The notes under the pieces were generated by a model, which saw only the letters and a program-made list of their open reading frames with translations, did not search any database and was not told the DNA's origin. Below are positions 1-10,567 of a DNA stretch of 64,000 bases, one piece after another (the first letter of the stretch is position 1; each line of letters opens with the position of its first letter). The stretch lies in NCBI RefSeq assembly GCF_022539315.1, contig NC_066328.1, forward strand, positions 2,526,621 to 2,590,620, in the 5' to 3' direction. Made by a program: the position numbers and the translations under genes. Source of the stretch: Serinus canaria (taxonomy: Eukaryota > Chordata > Aves > Passeriformes > Fringillidae).

Positions 1-2
1 CC

Positions 3-437
3 GGCGAGAAGCCGTAAAAGTGCTCCGAGTGCGCGAAGAGCTTCACCGTGAGTTCGGTCCTCATCCAGCACCGCCGGTTCCACAGGGGCGAGCGGCCGTT
101 CGGGTGCTCCAAGTGCGGGAAGAGCTTCACGGTGAGCTCCCACCTCATCCAGCACCGCCGCTTCCACACCGGGGAGCGCCCCTTCGAGTGCACGGAGTGC
201 GGGAAGAGCTTCCTCTGGAGGTCGGCCCTGCTGCGGCACCGGCGGGTGCACAGCGGGGAGCGGCCGTACGCCTGTACCGACTGCGGGGACAGCTTCAGGC
301 AGAGCGCCCACCGCAGCCAGCACCGCCGCACCCACACCGGAGAGCGGCCCTACGCCTGTGCCGACTGCGGGAGGGGCTTCGCCGTGAGCTCCGCGCTCCT
401 GCGGCACCGGCACGTCCACGGGCCGGGACAGCCCTAG
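3..437 (+). CDS. C2H2 zinc-finger protein, 3' end (partial, possible nonsense codon at left edge)
   Basis: This is the C-terminal part of a KRAB-type or similar poly-C2H2 DNA-binding protein; I cannot name the gene. After a GEKP linker at 3-14 the frame meets TAA at 15-17, where a TAY tyrosine codon of the standard linker is expected. It then reads five consecutive C-X2-C-X12-H-X3-H fingers to TAG at 435-437. The linkers are of the T/S-GE(R/K)P type. Finger 4 has Arg where the core Leu should be, so it may fold poorly. The protein ends soon after the last finger (HGPGQP), as is usual for this family. There is no KRAB or SCAN box because the gene begins left of the window. The stop could be a sequencing or assembly error at a contig edge, a true null allele, or a sign of a pseudogene. 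Translation starting at an internal ATG (48) is not expected for this family. An overlapping 177-aa frame on the same strand is a shadow. Confidence 0.75.
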
Positions 438-960
438 GCTCTGATTCCCGCGGTCTCGCTGTCTCCGTTCTCCCCATTGACTGCCCTGCTCACGGAGTGG
501 GAAGGCTCTTTTGTTTCATGAGAAAGAGTCCTAAAGGAGAGAGGTGCAAATAGGCGAGAGCTAGTGCGAGGAGCTGGAGTTCTGGACAGGAGCGGGGACA
601 CGGCAGGGGCAGTCGGTGGTGTTCGGAGGGAAAGCTCTTGGGAGAGAAAGGACGTGCTTTGAAAAGGCTGGAATGTGCTTCCTGTATTTCAGAGGAAGGT
701 AAATGACTTTGTGCCCACATGTGGACAATTAATAGACTGAAGCACACGGAGCATCTTAGAGGCTACAACACTCGGTCAACAAAAGCTCCTGATCTGTGTT
801 GAGAGGCGCTGAGCTCCCTCCGTCAGCCCAGGGGCTGGAGCCGCAGCCCAAAGAAGTCCAAGGCCTGGTGCCCTCGGCCCCGTGCGCTGGCAAGCGGTGT
901 GTGCCCGCGGCCCTGCAGGGGCTGTGGGGCGGCAGCTGCGCTGGGTGCCGTTGCTGCAGC
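438..960. other. Intergenic / zinc-finger 3' UTR, no other gene seen
   Basis: This stretch is presumably the 3' UTR and downstream flank of the zinc-finger gene. I see no canonical AATAAA between 438 and 960; the first one on the plus strand is at 965-970, already inside the next CpG island. No repeat or RNA gene is recognisable here. Confidence 0.4.
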
Positions 961-990
961 CGCCAATAAAGCCGCCTGTACCGCTGCGCT

Positions 991-1002
991 GCCGCCATGT
1001 TT
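991..1002 (-). promoter_or_regulatory. YY1-like element with embedded ATG
   Basis: On the minus strand this reads as a near match to the AAGATGGCGGC YY1 element and contains an ATG at 998-996. YY1 elements overlapping the start codon are common in TATA-less housekeeping promoters. The open frame from this ATG runs about 80 codons to 756 without recognisable similarity. Confidence 0.4.
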
Positions 1003-1044
1003 CCATCTCGACCGCCCTTTCCGGTTGCTGGGCGCAGCGTCGCT

Positions 1045-1056
1045 TGCGCATGCGCA
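1045..1056. promoter_or_regulatory. NRF1 palindrome
   Basis: This is a perfect TGCGCATGCGCA palindrome, the canonical NRF1 site. It lies about 280 bp upstream of the inferred HMOX2 start and about 50 bp from the YY1-like element, an arrangement typical of bidirectional CpG-island promoters. Confidence 0.7.
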
Positions 1057-1136
1057 CATTTCCTCTCCTGCCGCCCTCCAGGGTCGGGCCCTTGGGCGGG
1101 GCCGGCCAGGTGAGCATGGGGCGGTGTCAGCGGTAC

Positions 1137-1144
1137 CACGTGAC
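1137..1144 (+). promoter_or_regulatory. E-box CACGTGAC (USF/TFE family)
   Basis: The site is a canonical CACGTG E-box followed by AC, as bound by the USF and MiT/TFE families. It sits between the NRF1 site and the HMOX2 core promoter. Confidence 0.5.
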
Positions 1145-1277
1145 TGCACCCACCTTCCACCCATCGTCGGCATCTACGCGTGCGCGGACCCGAGCCCCGC
1201 CCGCCTCCGTGGGGGGTCTTAGCGCGGCGCCTCGCCCGCATTCGCCAGTCGTCGGCGCGTGCCGTGCGCGGCTCCCG

Positions 1278-1308
1278 ATTGGCCGCGCGGCGCCCGCTGG
1301 GCCATAAA
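1278..1308 (+). promoter_or_regulatory. HMOX2 core promoter: inverted CCAAT box and TATA-like CATAAA
   Basis: ATTGG (1278-1282) is an inverted CCAAT box. CATAAA (1303-1308) is TATA-like and lies about 25-30 bp upstream of a plausible start near 1333. The spacing and the following exon with a consensus donor support this as the main HMOX2 promoter. Confidence 0.6.
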
Positions 1309-1332
1309 GCCGGGCCGGCCGCGCCGGGCCTT

Positions 1333-1371
1333 TGTCTCTGATTGCGGGGGCCGAGGGTGGCGGCAGTAGCG
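1333..1371 (+). other. HMOX2: HMOX2 non-coding first exon (5' UTR)
   Basis: The start near 1333 is inferred from the TATA-like box. The exon ends at 1371 before a strong GTGAGT donor at 1372. It carries no ATG leading into the HMOX2 frame, so it is untranslated and splices to the acceptor at 5640, giving a 4.3-kb first intron. Confidence 0.6.
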
Positions 1372-4300
1372 GTGAGTGCGCGGCGCGTCCCCATGGCAAC
1401 GCGGCCAGGCCCGAGCCCGCGGGCCGGCCCCTCCCCTGGGGCTCACCCGGTGGGGCTCTGCCCGCTCCCGGCGGCGGGTGGGGCGGGAAGCCCTGCCGGA
1501 CCGCCTCAGAGCCGTGCTTCCGCGCCGCTGCCCGCCGGGGCCCGGGGCTGGCGCGGCCGATGTGACCGCCCTGGCGCGGGCCGGGCCGCTCGGGCCCGCA
1601 GCTCCCGGGCTCTGCCCGCCCGCCGGGCCGGCCATCCGCAGCCCTCCCTGGTCCTGCCGTGTGTCCCCGCGAGCGAGCGAGTGCCTGCCCCGCGGCCGGC
1701 GGCGTGTGCCAGCGCCGTGTCCTCGGAGCCCCGCCGTGACTTTGCATGGCTGCTCGTCAGCGACGCCTGGGGCTTGGGGGATCAGAGCCCTGCGCTGCGT
1801 GCTGCCGGTGGCGATGAGGCCACTTGGCTTTCCTTGGCCCCGCAGAGCTCAGAGAAGCACTTGGAGAACGAAGGCCTTTTGCTATTCCTCTTTTTCCATT
1901 ATTGGCCTTTGTCCTGTTCAAGTCTCGGCACCCACACACAGCACTGCATTGCACATAGCAGCCCGAAGTGCCTGTCACTGGCCCTGCTTGGCTGTCCCAG
2001 GCACAGCTGGCAGCCGACAGGACCTCCTGGGCAGGCACCGGCTGGCTCTCTGCTGGACAAAGGCTGTTTGGTGTAACTGTGTGTCCGATACAATGTTTTC
2101 TTTCTCAGCCCACATCCAGCCCTGACTGTTCCTGTAGCCATGGTGAGAAAATAATGATGGGCTGATACAAGTGCCACCCCCACAGGGCAGAACTGAACAA
2201 AGTCTTTGAGGTCGCCAGGAGCTTCCTTTGGTCAGTTTGTTGAGGTGCTGGGCTGCAGCTCCAGAAGACAGAAGTAGTGTTTGTGTGGGCACACTAGAAG
2301 TGTCTGGGACTTGAATTACTGCCTAATTCAATTTAGGCTGTGTCCAGGTGAAATCTTCAACTTACCTGGGGTCAGGTAATGTGGTAACTTAGTCTATGAG
2401 GCTCCATTTCCAGCAGCAGCCACTGCCAAATCCCTCACCAGAAGGAGATGGAGATGAGAATCTCGTGCTGGAATTGCCAGGTAACTTCTGGGATGATTCT
2501 TCAAGCCTCGAGGCCTGGGGTTCTGAGGTTTGTTTCCACTGCAGTGATGGTAGGTCCAGCCACACTGAGCTCTGTGTGTGGGGAAATGCCTTGAAGTTGC
2601 ATGCAAATTAAACAGCAGATATGAACTCTGTACTGTCTGTGAGTTACCAAACTTCTCCCAGAGTGCCCAGACGAATCTAGGGCTTCCAGTGCTCCTTCCC
2701 TTCAGCAGCAGTGTCTTCTTCCTTCAGAAGGCTTGGGATTATTTGGATTAAATGTTTTCCTACCCTGAGAAGACAGCTGTGCATCTGGGGTGTGCAGCTT
2801 GGTGAGGAGATGTGTGTGGGGACAAACTGTACTCATTGAGATGTGGTTTCCTCAGGGGGTTTGAACACTGTCATTGGGAAAGAAATGTTTGGAATGCTGT
2901 GTCCTGTACCAAACCTCCTCCCCACTCTCCAGCCCTGCTATCCCAAGTGGTAGCTGTTGGATTGCTCCCAGGCAGGCTGTCTGGGCACTGGGAGGTACCC
3001 TGAACATCAGCCAGGTCCTGGATGAGCAGAGCTCCCTGCAGCAAATGAAATGGCATCCCAGCCTCTGCAGAGGAGGTGGCACTGCCTGAGCCTCCTCCTC
3101 GGCGTGTGGGACATGCCCCCTCTCAGAGGAGCAGAGAAACCAGGGCTGTGACCACAAACTGGGGCTTGCAGTTGCCAGTTTTTGAGTAAAAGCACCAGTG
3201 TGTGGTGGTGTGAGACACAGTGGCTCTGAGTGCCTTTCCTCCCAGCTCTCAGTGATCCAGCACAGGGGAGGATGGGCTTTGTGCTGACTTGTCCTGTTGG
3301 GATGTGTCCGTGCTAGAGACTGTATCAGAAAAATCTCAGCTTCCACAATTTCCTGCACGAGTTCTGCCCTCACCTGGGGCTACAGGGACTGGTGTTACCA
3401 CTGCCAGGGAGAAGAGCTTGTCAGGCTGAGCCCTGCAAAACATGCCAGGGGAAAGGAAACACAAGTCTGAGAAGGCCCCAAGGGCCTTCAGTGAGTTTTT
3501 GCATGGTAACCCCTGCTCCCAACAGCAGACTGTGCTCCTGGGACAGTCATTCACCACTCCCATTAGCTGTGCTTCTACAGCACCAGTGACAGGGTTGGGT
3601 GGAGGCTGCTGAGACCCCTCTGGGTGCCCTGTGTGAACAGGAGCATGCTCAGGCTGTGGCAGTGGAGGCTCTGATGAGTGAGCAGGTGATGATCTCAGGG
3701 CCATCTTTGGGGAGCCTTGAGCCATGGTTGCTGTTAATCACTGATTTTGAGGCCTGACCTGGTGTGTTCCTTCGGGCTGGATTTGATGTCAGCCTTCAGG
3801 CCTCTCCCAAGGGATGAGTGTGGCTCCAGTGCTCTGTAGCTCTGCTCTCAGCAATGGCTGTTTCAGGCATGTGGAGACAGCACACCTCACCTCCAGGAGT
3901 CTGGCTTTCTGGGAATATCAGATAAATTGGAACTAGTTTATCTAGTTTCATTTTGGAATCTGCATTTCCTGAGAAGGTCCTGGGCTGCCATGAGCAGGGC
4001 AGGCAGGTGCTGGTGGCATTGGCAGGTGGCACTGTTCCTCCTGTGCCCACCACAGGCTCCTGGCTGAGCTCAGCTGGCTCATTTGGCTTTGTGCTGTGTT
4101 TCCCTTCCCCACAGTGGGCATTTCCCCACTCTGAAGCTGTGAGGAGTGAAGGTGGATCCCTGGGTTGAGCTGGTGAGTGATCACAGACAGCCCAGCACCT
4201 GTGCTGGTTTCTGGCCTGACCTTTATCCTGGGCTGGGGAGGCTGCACGGTGCCATGTCAGGGGAGGGCTGGTGAGATTGTAGGGCTGGCACCTGAATCAC

Positions 4301-5640
4301 TTCTGTCCTAGCCCTGGGCTCCTGGCATCCCAAAGCAATGCACTTGGTCAGCCTTCCCCTGGGGAAGGCTGTGTCCCAGGAAAGGTAAGGGTTCTGTGAT
4401 CACAGGGGAAACCTTCACTGGTGATGAGTCCCCCTGACAGGTGCTGTGCCTGAGCTGGGGGAGCCTTAGGCTGCACCTGGGGATGGGGCTCAGCCCTGGC
4501 TCCTGGTTGGAGTGTGGAGAGCCCTGAGGGTGGCTGTGAAAAAGGGCTTAGAAACTCTGGGGTGAGGAACTGGAGAGCAATTAATTTCTTACTGGTGTGC
4601 TCGTGTGAGCTGCTGTGCCAGTGCTGGCCCTGACCAGCTGCTTGCTGGCTCTCCCAGTCCCCTGCTGTGGGCTGAACATGAATCCATGGATGCAGCCCAG
4701 CAAGGGGGGCTGAACTGAAGTGGGGAGCACGAGTTGGTTCCCTTGGGGAGTGCCAGCATCAGCTTGGCTCCTTGCTCATCTCCCAAGGCTGCCTGAAAGG
4801 TGGTGGTGGTGTTGCTCTGCACAAAGCTGATTACAGCTCCATTTTATAAATGAGGGGCCTGGATTTCTGTGCTCAGCCAATGTAATCCAGGTGTGTCGTG
4901 TTCCTGCTTCTGGGTAAGGCTTGTGCATCCTGTTACATCCAAGGAGATTTTATTTCCTCTTGCAAATGAGCAGGGGGATCCCAGTTACTTATAGGATTTG
5001 AAGTAAATTCTGCCAGGAGGGAGAGGAGGGTGTGAGTGGGAGCAGGAGCTGTCTGCAGCTCACTCTGCTGGAGAGTGGCCTGGGAAAGGCAGAACAGTGA
5101 AATCTACCCCAGCTTTGGAAGTTCCTCCTCCTCTATTCTGTCACAGGGAATGTTCTTGTTTCCCCTGTGAGCTGCCTGACTTCAGAGCTCAGCTGGCCTA
5201 ATTCACCCCTGCTTACTTCAGGAAGCTTTGTACTTGTACATGCAGCTTGTTCTTCCTCCTGAGTGAAGGAGAGGGGCTTCCCTTCCCAGTTACTCTGCTC
5301 AGAGTGACATTGGGGGAAATATTTGGTAGCACCAGGGAAAAGCAGCCTGCTCACAAGTCCAGTGCAGATTGCCACGATGGAGGTCTCATCTTCAGCCAGG
5401 AGCCATCCTGAAGGGGGAAATGGAATGCAGGCTGCTGTGTTTAATGTTTTGTGAGCTGGTGTCAGTGTTGAGGTTCACCTGAACTGAACAGGCAGATCTG
5501 CATCCTTGGAAGTGCCTGGTGTGAGGTCCTGCCTGGTAGGGCTGCTCAGAGAACTCCTGGTTGGACTGTTCAGCATTTCACACCCATCCTTTTGCTAAGG
5601 CAGCTTCCCCTGAATGCCCCTCTCTGATTTTGCTTTTCAG
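1372..5640 (+). other. HMOX2 intron 1
   Basis: This is unique-looking intronic sequence between the non-coding exon and the first coding exon. I see no coding exon with good splice sites and no clear repeat. Short open frames here lack family similarity. Confidence 0.55.
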
Positions 5641-5661
5641 ACTGATCCCAGCAGTACCACA

Positions 5662-8600
5662 ATGCCATCAGCCCTGGAGAGCCCGGAGGGGGGAGAGGAA
5701 GACGTTTTGCATTATGAGGAAATAGAAGATGATGCTGTCAGGTGAGTTCTGTCCTACACAAATGGCACAGACACAGCCTTGGGCAAGGCAAGAGATCTTC
5801 CAGGAGTGATCCTTCTCATCTGAAAGAAGTGAGGGACCCCAATAAGTGATTAATTAAATACATGTGCTGAGAAATCTCTGTGGTCAAACTGTACTGTAGG
5901 GTGGAAGGGATGGGAAAGAGTGATCTGGCAGGTCTGACAACAAACACTTGACTGTGAAAGTCACATTTCAGAAACACTCTTGACTATTTGGCAGCTGTGT
6001 TTGTGTCTTCCTGGCCAAGGGAAGCCAGTTTTCCATGGCTTGCTGGGCAGGCTTCTTGTTTTGAAAACTGACTCTAGAGGTGAACTCTGCTCTGGTGAGC
6101 TCTTGCCTTTGCAGAGTACCCAGGTCTAGGCAAGGACATTTTCTAGGAGGTTACTTTAAAAAACAAATTCACACACATGTTCTAAAAGCCAAGGCTTCAG
6201 ACTTGGAAAACAGGAAGGGTGACTAGGGTGCTTCCTAGAAGATCTAGACAGGCTGGTTGATTTCTTTGACTTGACAGGCTCAGCTTCATGAGAAGTTAAT
6301 GTTTGCTGGCTCTGCTGGCACACTCAGTGGGTCTGGAGTGTTCAAAGCCTATCTTAGGGCTAACACAAGTGTGGTAGCTGTAGCAAAGTAGTGATAAAAA
6401 CTGTGAGGTGCACTTTGGCATGATTTGAGTGAGTATTGATTCTGTACCAGTGTCCTGATGCTGTACCTGAAGGGTGGCTGTAGCCAGAGGGGTTCGGGCT
6501 CTTCCAGGCAGCCACTGACAGAATGAGAGGACACAGCCTTAAGCTGCACCAGGAGAAATTTAGGTTGGACATCAGGAAAAAATTCCACACTGAAAGAGTG
6601 ACTGGGCTCTGGGATTGCCTGCCCAGGGAGGTGGTGGGGTCACTGTCCCTGGATGTGTTTATGAACAGCCTGGACGTGGCACTCAGTGCCGTGGTTTAGG
6701 TGATGAGGAGGTGTTAGGTCCTAGGTTGGACTTGATGATCTCAAGGGTCTTTTCCAACCCAGTTCATTCTGTGATTCTGTGTCCAGGTAGGTGCAGTGCT
6801 TGTAGCCTAAAATCATAGATTTAAATGTTCTGGGTCTCTTTTAAAACAAGACACAATGTGGAAACTTGAAAAACCAGTGTAATGCCAGAGAAATAAACTT
6901 TTTAAGGGTGTTCTTGCCCTGTTTTGCCATTCAGCTCTCATCTCTTCACTAATAGTTGATATCCAAGTTGGGAAGGCTGGGGGACCTACCTGAGCCTTTT
7001 TTGTTCTCCAGCAGAAGGTACCACCAAGGCCCCCATGCCCTTTAGCCTGTTCTGATGCTCCCCATAAGCTCAAGGCTTCCTTGTGTAGTGCTGTTGGGCT
7101 CATATGGATGAGAAGCAAAAGTCGTGGTGCAGGGATCAGCAGGTCCTTGGCAGTTACTTCAGCATCCTGGGCCAGAGCCCTGGTAAGCCCCAGCCCTCCT
7201 GGAGTGGCAGCTGTGGTTGGCACATGGGCTGCTGCCACCCTGCTGCTTCCTCTAGCAGGTGCCACAGCCTGCAGGGTGGCCTGAGGGTCTCACCTCGTAC
7301 ATTCTCCAAACTGGGATGGTGGGTGGTGGGGGAGCCCTCCAGACACAGCAGGGACAGTCTGTGTGAGGCTGTGGGGTGAAAGGAGCTCTGTGTTTGCCTG
7401 CAGCCCCATGGACCTTTCGGAGCTGCTGAAGGAGGGGACGAAGGAATCACACGACCGCGCTGAGAACACCCAGTTTGTCAAGGACTTCCTCAAGGGCCGC
7501 ATCAAGAAGGAGCTCTTCAAGGTGGGTGTTGCTCTGCTCCCCATCTCTTTGATGGACTCAGTGACTGATGCAGACTCCAAGGCAGAGCCCTGGGGTGCTA
7601 TGGTGGTAGGCAGAGCAGAGCCTTGGCTCATTCAAGCAATGCCTGCCTGGTACAGACCCTCCAGGCTGGTTTTGTGCCAGGCCTGGGGGCTTGCTCTTGT
7701 TTGCCCCAGTTCCATGTAGGCAGGAGTAGTCATGAGATGAGTTGTGCCCATCTAGTGAGCATCCTCTCACATGAGCTGTGCTCTGTCTCTAGCTGGCCAC
7801 TGTGGCCCTTTACTTCACCTACTCTGCTCTGGAAGAGGAGATGGATCGCAACAAGGACAACCCCCTCTTTGCTCCTCTGTATTTCCCCGTGGAGCTTCAC
7901 CGGAGAGAAGCTTTGGCCAAAGACCTCAATTATTTTTATGGCGAAGACTGGAAAGAAAAGGTCCAGTGTTCAGAGGCAACTCAGCAGTATGTGGACAGAA
8001 TCCATCATGTGGGACAACACGAGCCAGAGCTGCTGGTGGCTCACGCTTACACACGCTACATGGGGGACCTCTCAGGTGGCCAGGTGCTGAAGAAGGTAGC
8101 CCAGAGGGCCCTGAAGTTGCCCAGTACTGAGGAAGGGATCCAATTCTACGTGTTTGACAACATTTCCAACGCACAGCAGTTCAAGCAGCTTTACAGAGCA
8201 AGAATGAATGCTCTGGACTTGGATAAGAACACCAAGGAAAGGATCGTGGAAGAGGCCAACAAAGCCTTCAGATTTAACATGCAGGTACTAAACAAATCCC
8301 TTGATGTCCTGTATGTGTACGTGCTGCAGCTTTTAGGTCTGGCCCAGGTTAATTCAGTCACACCACTCACCCAGTCAGTGGTCTGGGGCTGAGACCACCA
8401 CAGCCGGTGCGCTTCTAGTTGAACTAGTTTTCACTAGCTTCAGGCAGGAATTCCTCCCATGCTCCAACACCACAGCCAAACGCTTTGATTAAGGCAAAAT
8501 TAATATGATTTGAAGATTCCCACAGGCTCTGTGGCTGTGAAGCTGTGAGGGGAGCAGAGCTCTTGTGCCAAGACAGCCTCAAACAGTTTGAGTGTGCTGC

Positions 8601-9544
8601 ACCACCCTGGTGACAATGCATCTCCTGTCTCAGGTCTGACTTGTTGCCCATGGTCAAAAATGTCTGGAGCTTCCTGTTCCTCTCATAACATTTGCCTCTC
8701 ATCAAACCTGACTGAGCTGCCTCTTGCCCCAGGGGATGAACACAGATTTAGCTACTGGATGGAAGTTTTAATCTTGTGCTTGTAGCAGGTCAGTGTGATT
8801 TAAACTGGCCAGGAACATGGTGAGGTGTGGTTGGCTCCTTTGTCAGGATCCTTATGGAATCCCATGGCAGTGAGAGGGGCTGCCTGACCACTGCAGGAGC
8901 TGGGATCCTCCTCCTCCTGCAGCAGGGAGGAGACAGCCTGTTGCCCCACACTCCTACCTGCAGCAGGCTGGGAAGTGAGCAGCAGGGTGGTGCTGCCTTG
9001 CTCCTGGCTCTGACTGAATGCTCTTGGGCTGGGCTGTGCCTTCCTGGAGCTGCAACATGTGCCAGGTGTCACCCCAGCTCTGCAGTGGATGCCCCGACAG
9101 GCAGCTGGGGACAGGGAAGCAGGAGCGGTGCTTGCCTGTTCCCCAGATGATTGCAGGGGTCTGGCTGAGAGCTGCCTGGCTCTGCCTGCTTCGTGTGCTC
9201 ACTGTGACCACTTGCAGGTGTTTGATGAGCTGGACAAGATCGGCAGGTCGCTGGGAGAAGAAGCCCAAGATGGAGGCTTTCCAGTCCACGATGGGAAGGG
9301 AGACATCCGCAAATGCCCTTACTATGCAGACAAACTGGGTAGGTGGTGGCAGTGAGGGGGCTGCCAGGGGTGTGTGGCACAGGAGTGGCAGTGCTAACTG
9401 TGCTTTCTGTGTCCTGCAGGCACAGCAAGCCCCAGCTGCCCCTTCCACGCTGCTGTGGGCCTGGCCAGGCAGCCCCTGGTGCAGCTGGTGCTGGCAGCCT
9501 GCATGGCTGTGGCAGCAGGAGCTGCAGCCTGGTACATCCTGTGA
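5662..9544 (+). CDS. HMOX2: Heme oxygenase 2 (5 coding exons, 311 aa)
   Basis: This constitutive heme oxygenase cleaves heme to biliverdin, CO and iron with NADPH-cytochrome P450 reductase, anchored in the ER membrane. Coding exons are 5662-5741, 7404-7521, 7793-8284, 9218-9338 and 9420-9544; all introns are GT-AG and the phases join exactly. The ATG has A at -3 and is the first in the exon. Residues about 30-260 are the heme oxygenase fold and track human HO-2 closely. The proximal heme ligand is His43 ([12 protein letters not shown]) and the distal-helix signature [14 protein letters not shown] is at 154-167. A hydrophobic C-terminal anchor spans about 289-311. Two Cys-Pro heme-regulatory motifs (C263-P, C277-P) remain, separated by 14 residues against 17 in human. 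The third, human C127-P, is Cys125-Ser here. These motifs distinguish it from HMOX1. The acidic N-terminus encoded by exon 1 is poorly conserved. Its 3' end faces CDIP1. Confidence 0.97.
5742..7403 (+). other. HMOX2 intron 2
   Basis: This intron begins with GTGAGT and ends with TGCCTGCAG. Its only recognisable content is a CR1 tail at about 6466-6785. Confidence 0.8.
6466..6785 (+). mobile_element. CR1 non-LTR retrotransposon 3' fragment
   Basis: This is the 3' UTR tail of an avian CR1 LINE. It contains the typical AGAGGACACAGCCTTAAGCTG stretch, the GGAGGTGGTGG block, the TTGGACTTGATGATCTCAAG block and a terminal ATTCTGTG tandem. It is 5' truncated and non-coding, and lies in the same orientation as HMOX2. 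Confidence 0.9.
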
Positions 9545-10180
9545 TGGGCACAGTCCAGTGTGGCTCTGCTTGGGGGCAAGGGCAGAGATGTGCCCTGCCT
9601 GCTTCCCGACCCTTCCCTTGCTGGTGGTGAGTTGGCTGCAGAGTGGAGTAAGGAAATGAACAGGAATCCCGTGGGACTGTCCAAACCTCCTTGCACAGCG
9701 CTGTAACACCTCCTTAGCTGATGTGTGCACGGGACTGGTCAGTGGCAGGGGGTGAGGACTCCACTGCAGCGCTGCCCTGCCCAGGCCAGGGCAGCTTTTA
9801 AGGCTAGAAATGTCCTGTCCTGTCCTGGCAAAGGCTTCACATGCTTGGCTTTTCATCTCCATCCCTGAAGCAGTGTCTGGAGGGGGTTTCCTGCCCTGGG
9901 TTGCATCTGCAGAATGTGTCATCAGCCTTTCAAACAATGAGCACTTGCTTTCCTACCCTGAGAAGCTGAGGCTGTGCCATGGGGCTGTTAGCTCAGAGGA
10001 GTGTCCTGTTTGGTGCAATGGCTGAGGAACAAAGTTGGAGGGAGCTCCCTGGGGATGGGGGCAGGACCACGGTGGGGTTATGGAAGTGACAGATCTGTAT
10101 TGTGCAACTTTGGGGTTGAGGGTTGGTTGTTGGTTATTTCTCCTGAAACCTTGATTGGAATAAAAAGTTGCAATGCTGTA
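9545..10180 (+). other. HMOX2: HMOX2 3' UTR
   Basis: This is the sequence from the HMOX2 stop codon to just past the poly(A) signal at 10159-10164. There is no repeat in it. A 327-codon open frame on the opposite strand over this region and the last two exons has no family similarity. Confidence 0.75.
10159..10164 (+). promoter_or_regulatory. HMOX2 polyadenylation signal AATAAA
   Basis: Canonical AATAAA about 615 bp after the HMOX2 stop, with a GT-rich stretch downstream. It is the first such signal after the stop codon. Confidence 0.75.
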
Positions 10181-10540
10181 GCTGGGGGAAGTCAAAAGCG
10201 CATCATTGTGAGAATGGGGAGGCTGGGGAGGGTGTTAAGGGGGAGAAAGGGAGTACAGTCCCACACTGTTTCACTTGTCTCTGACTCATGCAGTCCCTGA
10301 GAAACTCCTGCCCTAGCACCCCACTGTCCCTGCTATTTCCCCTGGGGTTTCCACGAGGGGAGGCTCATTGCCCTGCTGAGGACACAGCCAGGTGCTATCA
10401 GGGCTTGGGGCTTTCCTGTGTTGAGGGGTTCCTGGTAGGGTAGAGAAGCTGCTGCTTCTGTACCCCCACCCTGCCTTCATCCTCAGCTCCCCTGCAGGCA
10501 GATGTGCTGTAAATTTTGAGCAGGAGAGAAGAAAAGATGC
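10181..10540. other. Convergent intergenic spacer between HMOX2 and CDIP1
   Basis: About 360-400 bp separate the inferred 3' ends of the two convergent genes. No gene or repeat is visible. Confidence 0.6.
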
Positions 10541-10561
10541 ACACGAGTTCAGGGTCTGTTA

Positions 10562-10567
10562 TTTATT
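10562..10567 (-). promoter_or_regulatory. CDIP1 polyadenylation signal (AATAAA on minus strand)
   Basis: TTTATT on the plus strand reads AATAAA on the minus strand. It lies about 1.13 kb downstream of the CDIP1 stop and is the best candidate for the 3' end of its transcript. Confidence 0.6.

Larger units (their letters stand above)
840..1750. promoter_or_regulatory. CpG island upstream of and across HMOX2 exon 1
   Basis: The region is GC-rich with dense CpG, in contrast to the flanks. It contains two separate motif groups, an upstream NRF1/YY1/E-box cluster (991-1144) and the HMOX2 core promoter (1278-1371). In human, HMOX2 shares a head-to-head promoter region with NMRAL1. The upstream cluster may be the relic or equivalent of that divergent promoter, but no NMRAL1 coding exon is in view. 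Confidence 0.75.

Noticed and set aside
8954..9937. 327-codon open frame antisense to the last HMOX2 exons and 3' UTR
   Set aside because: It overlaps conserved HMOX2 coding exons in another frame, has no recognisable domain or promoter, and is best explained by GC-rich composition.
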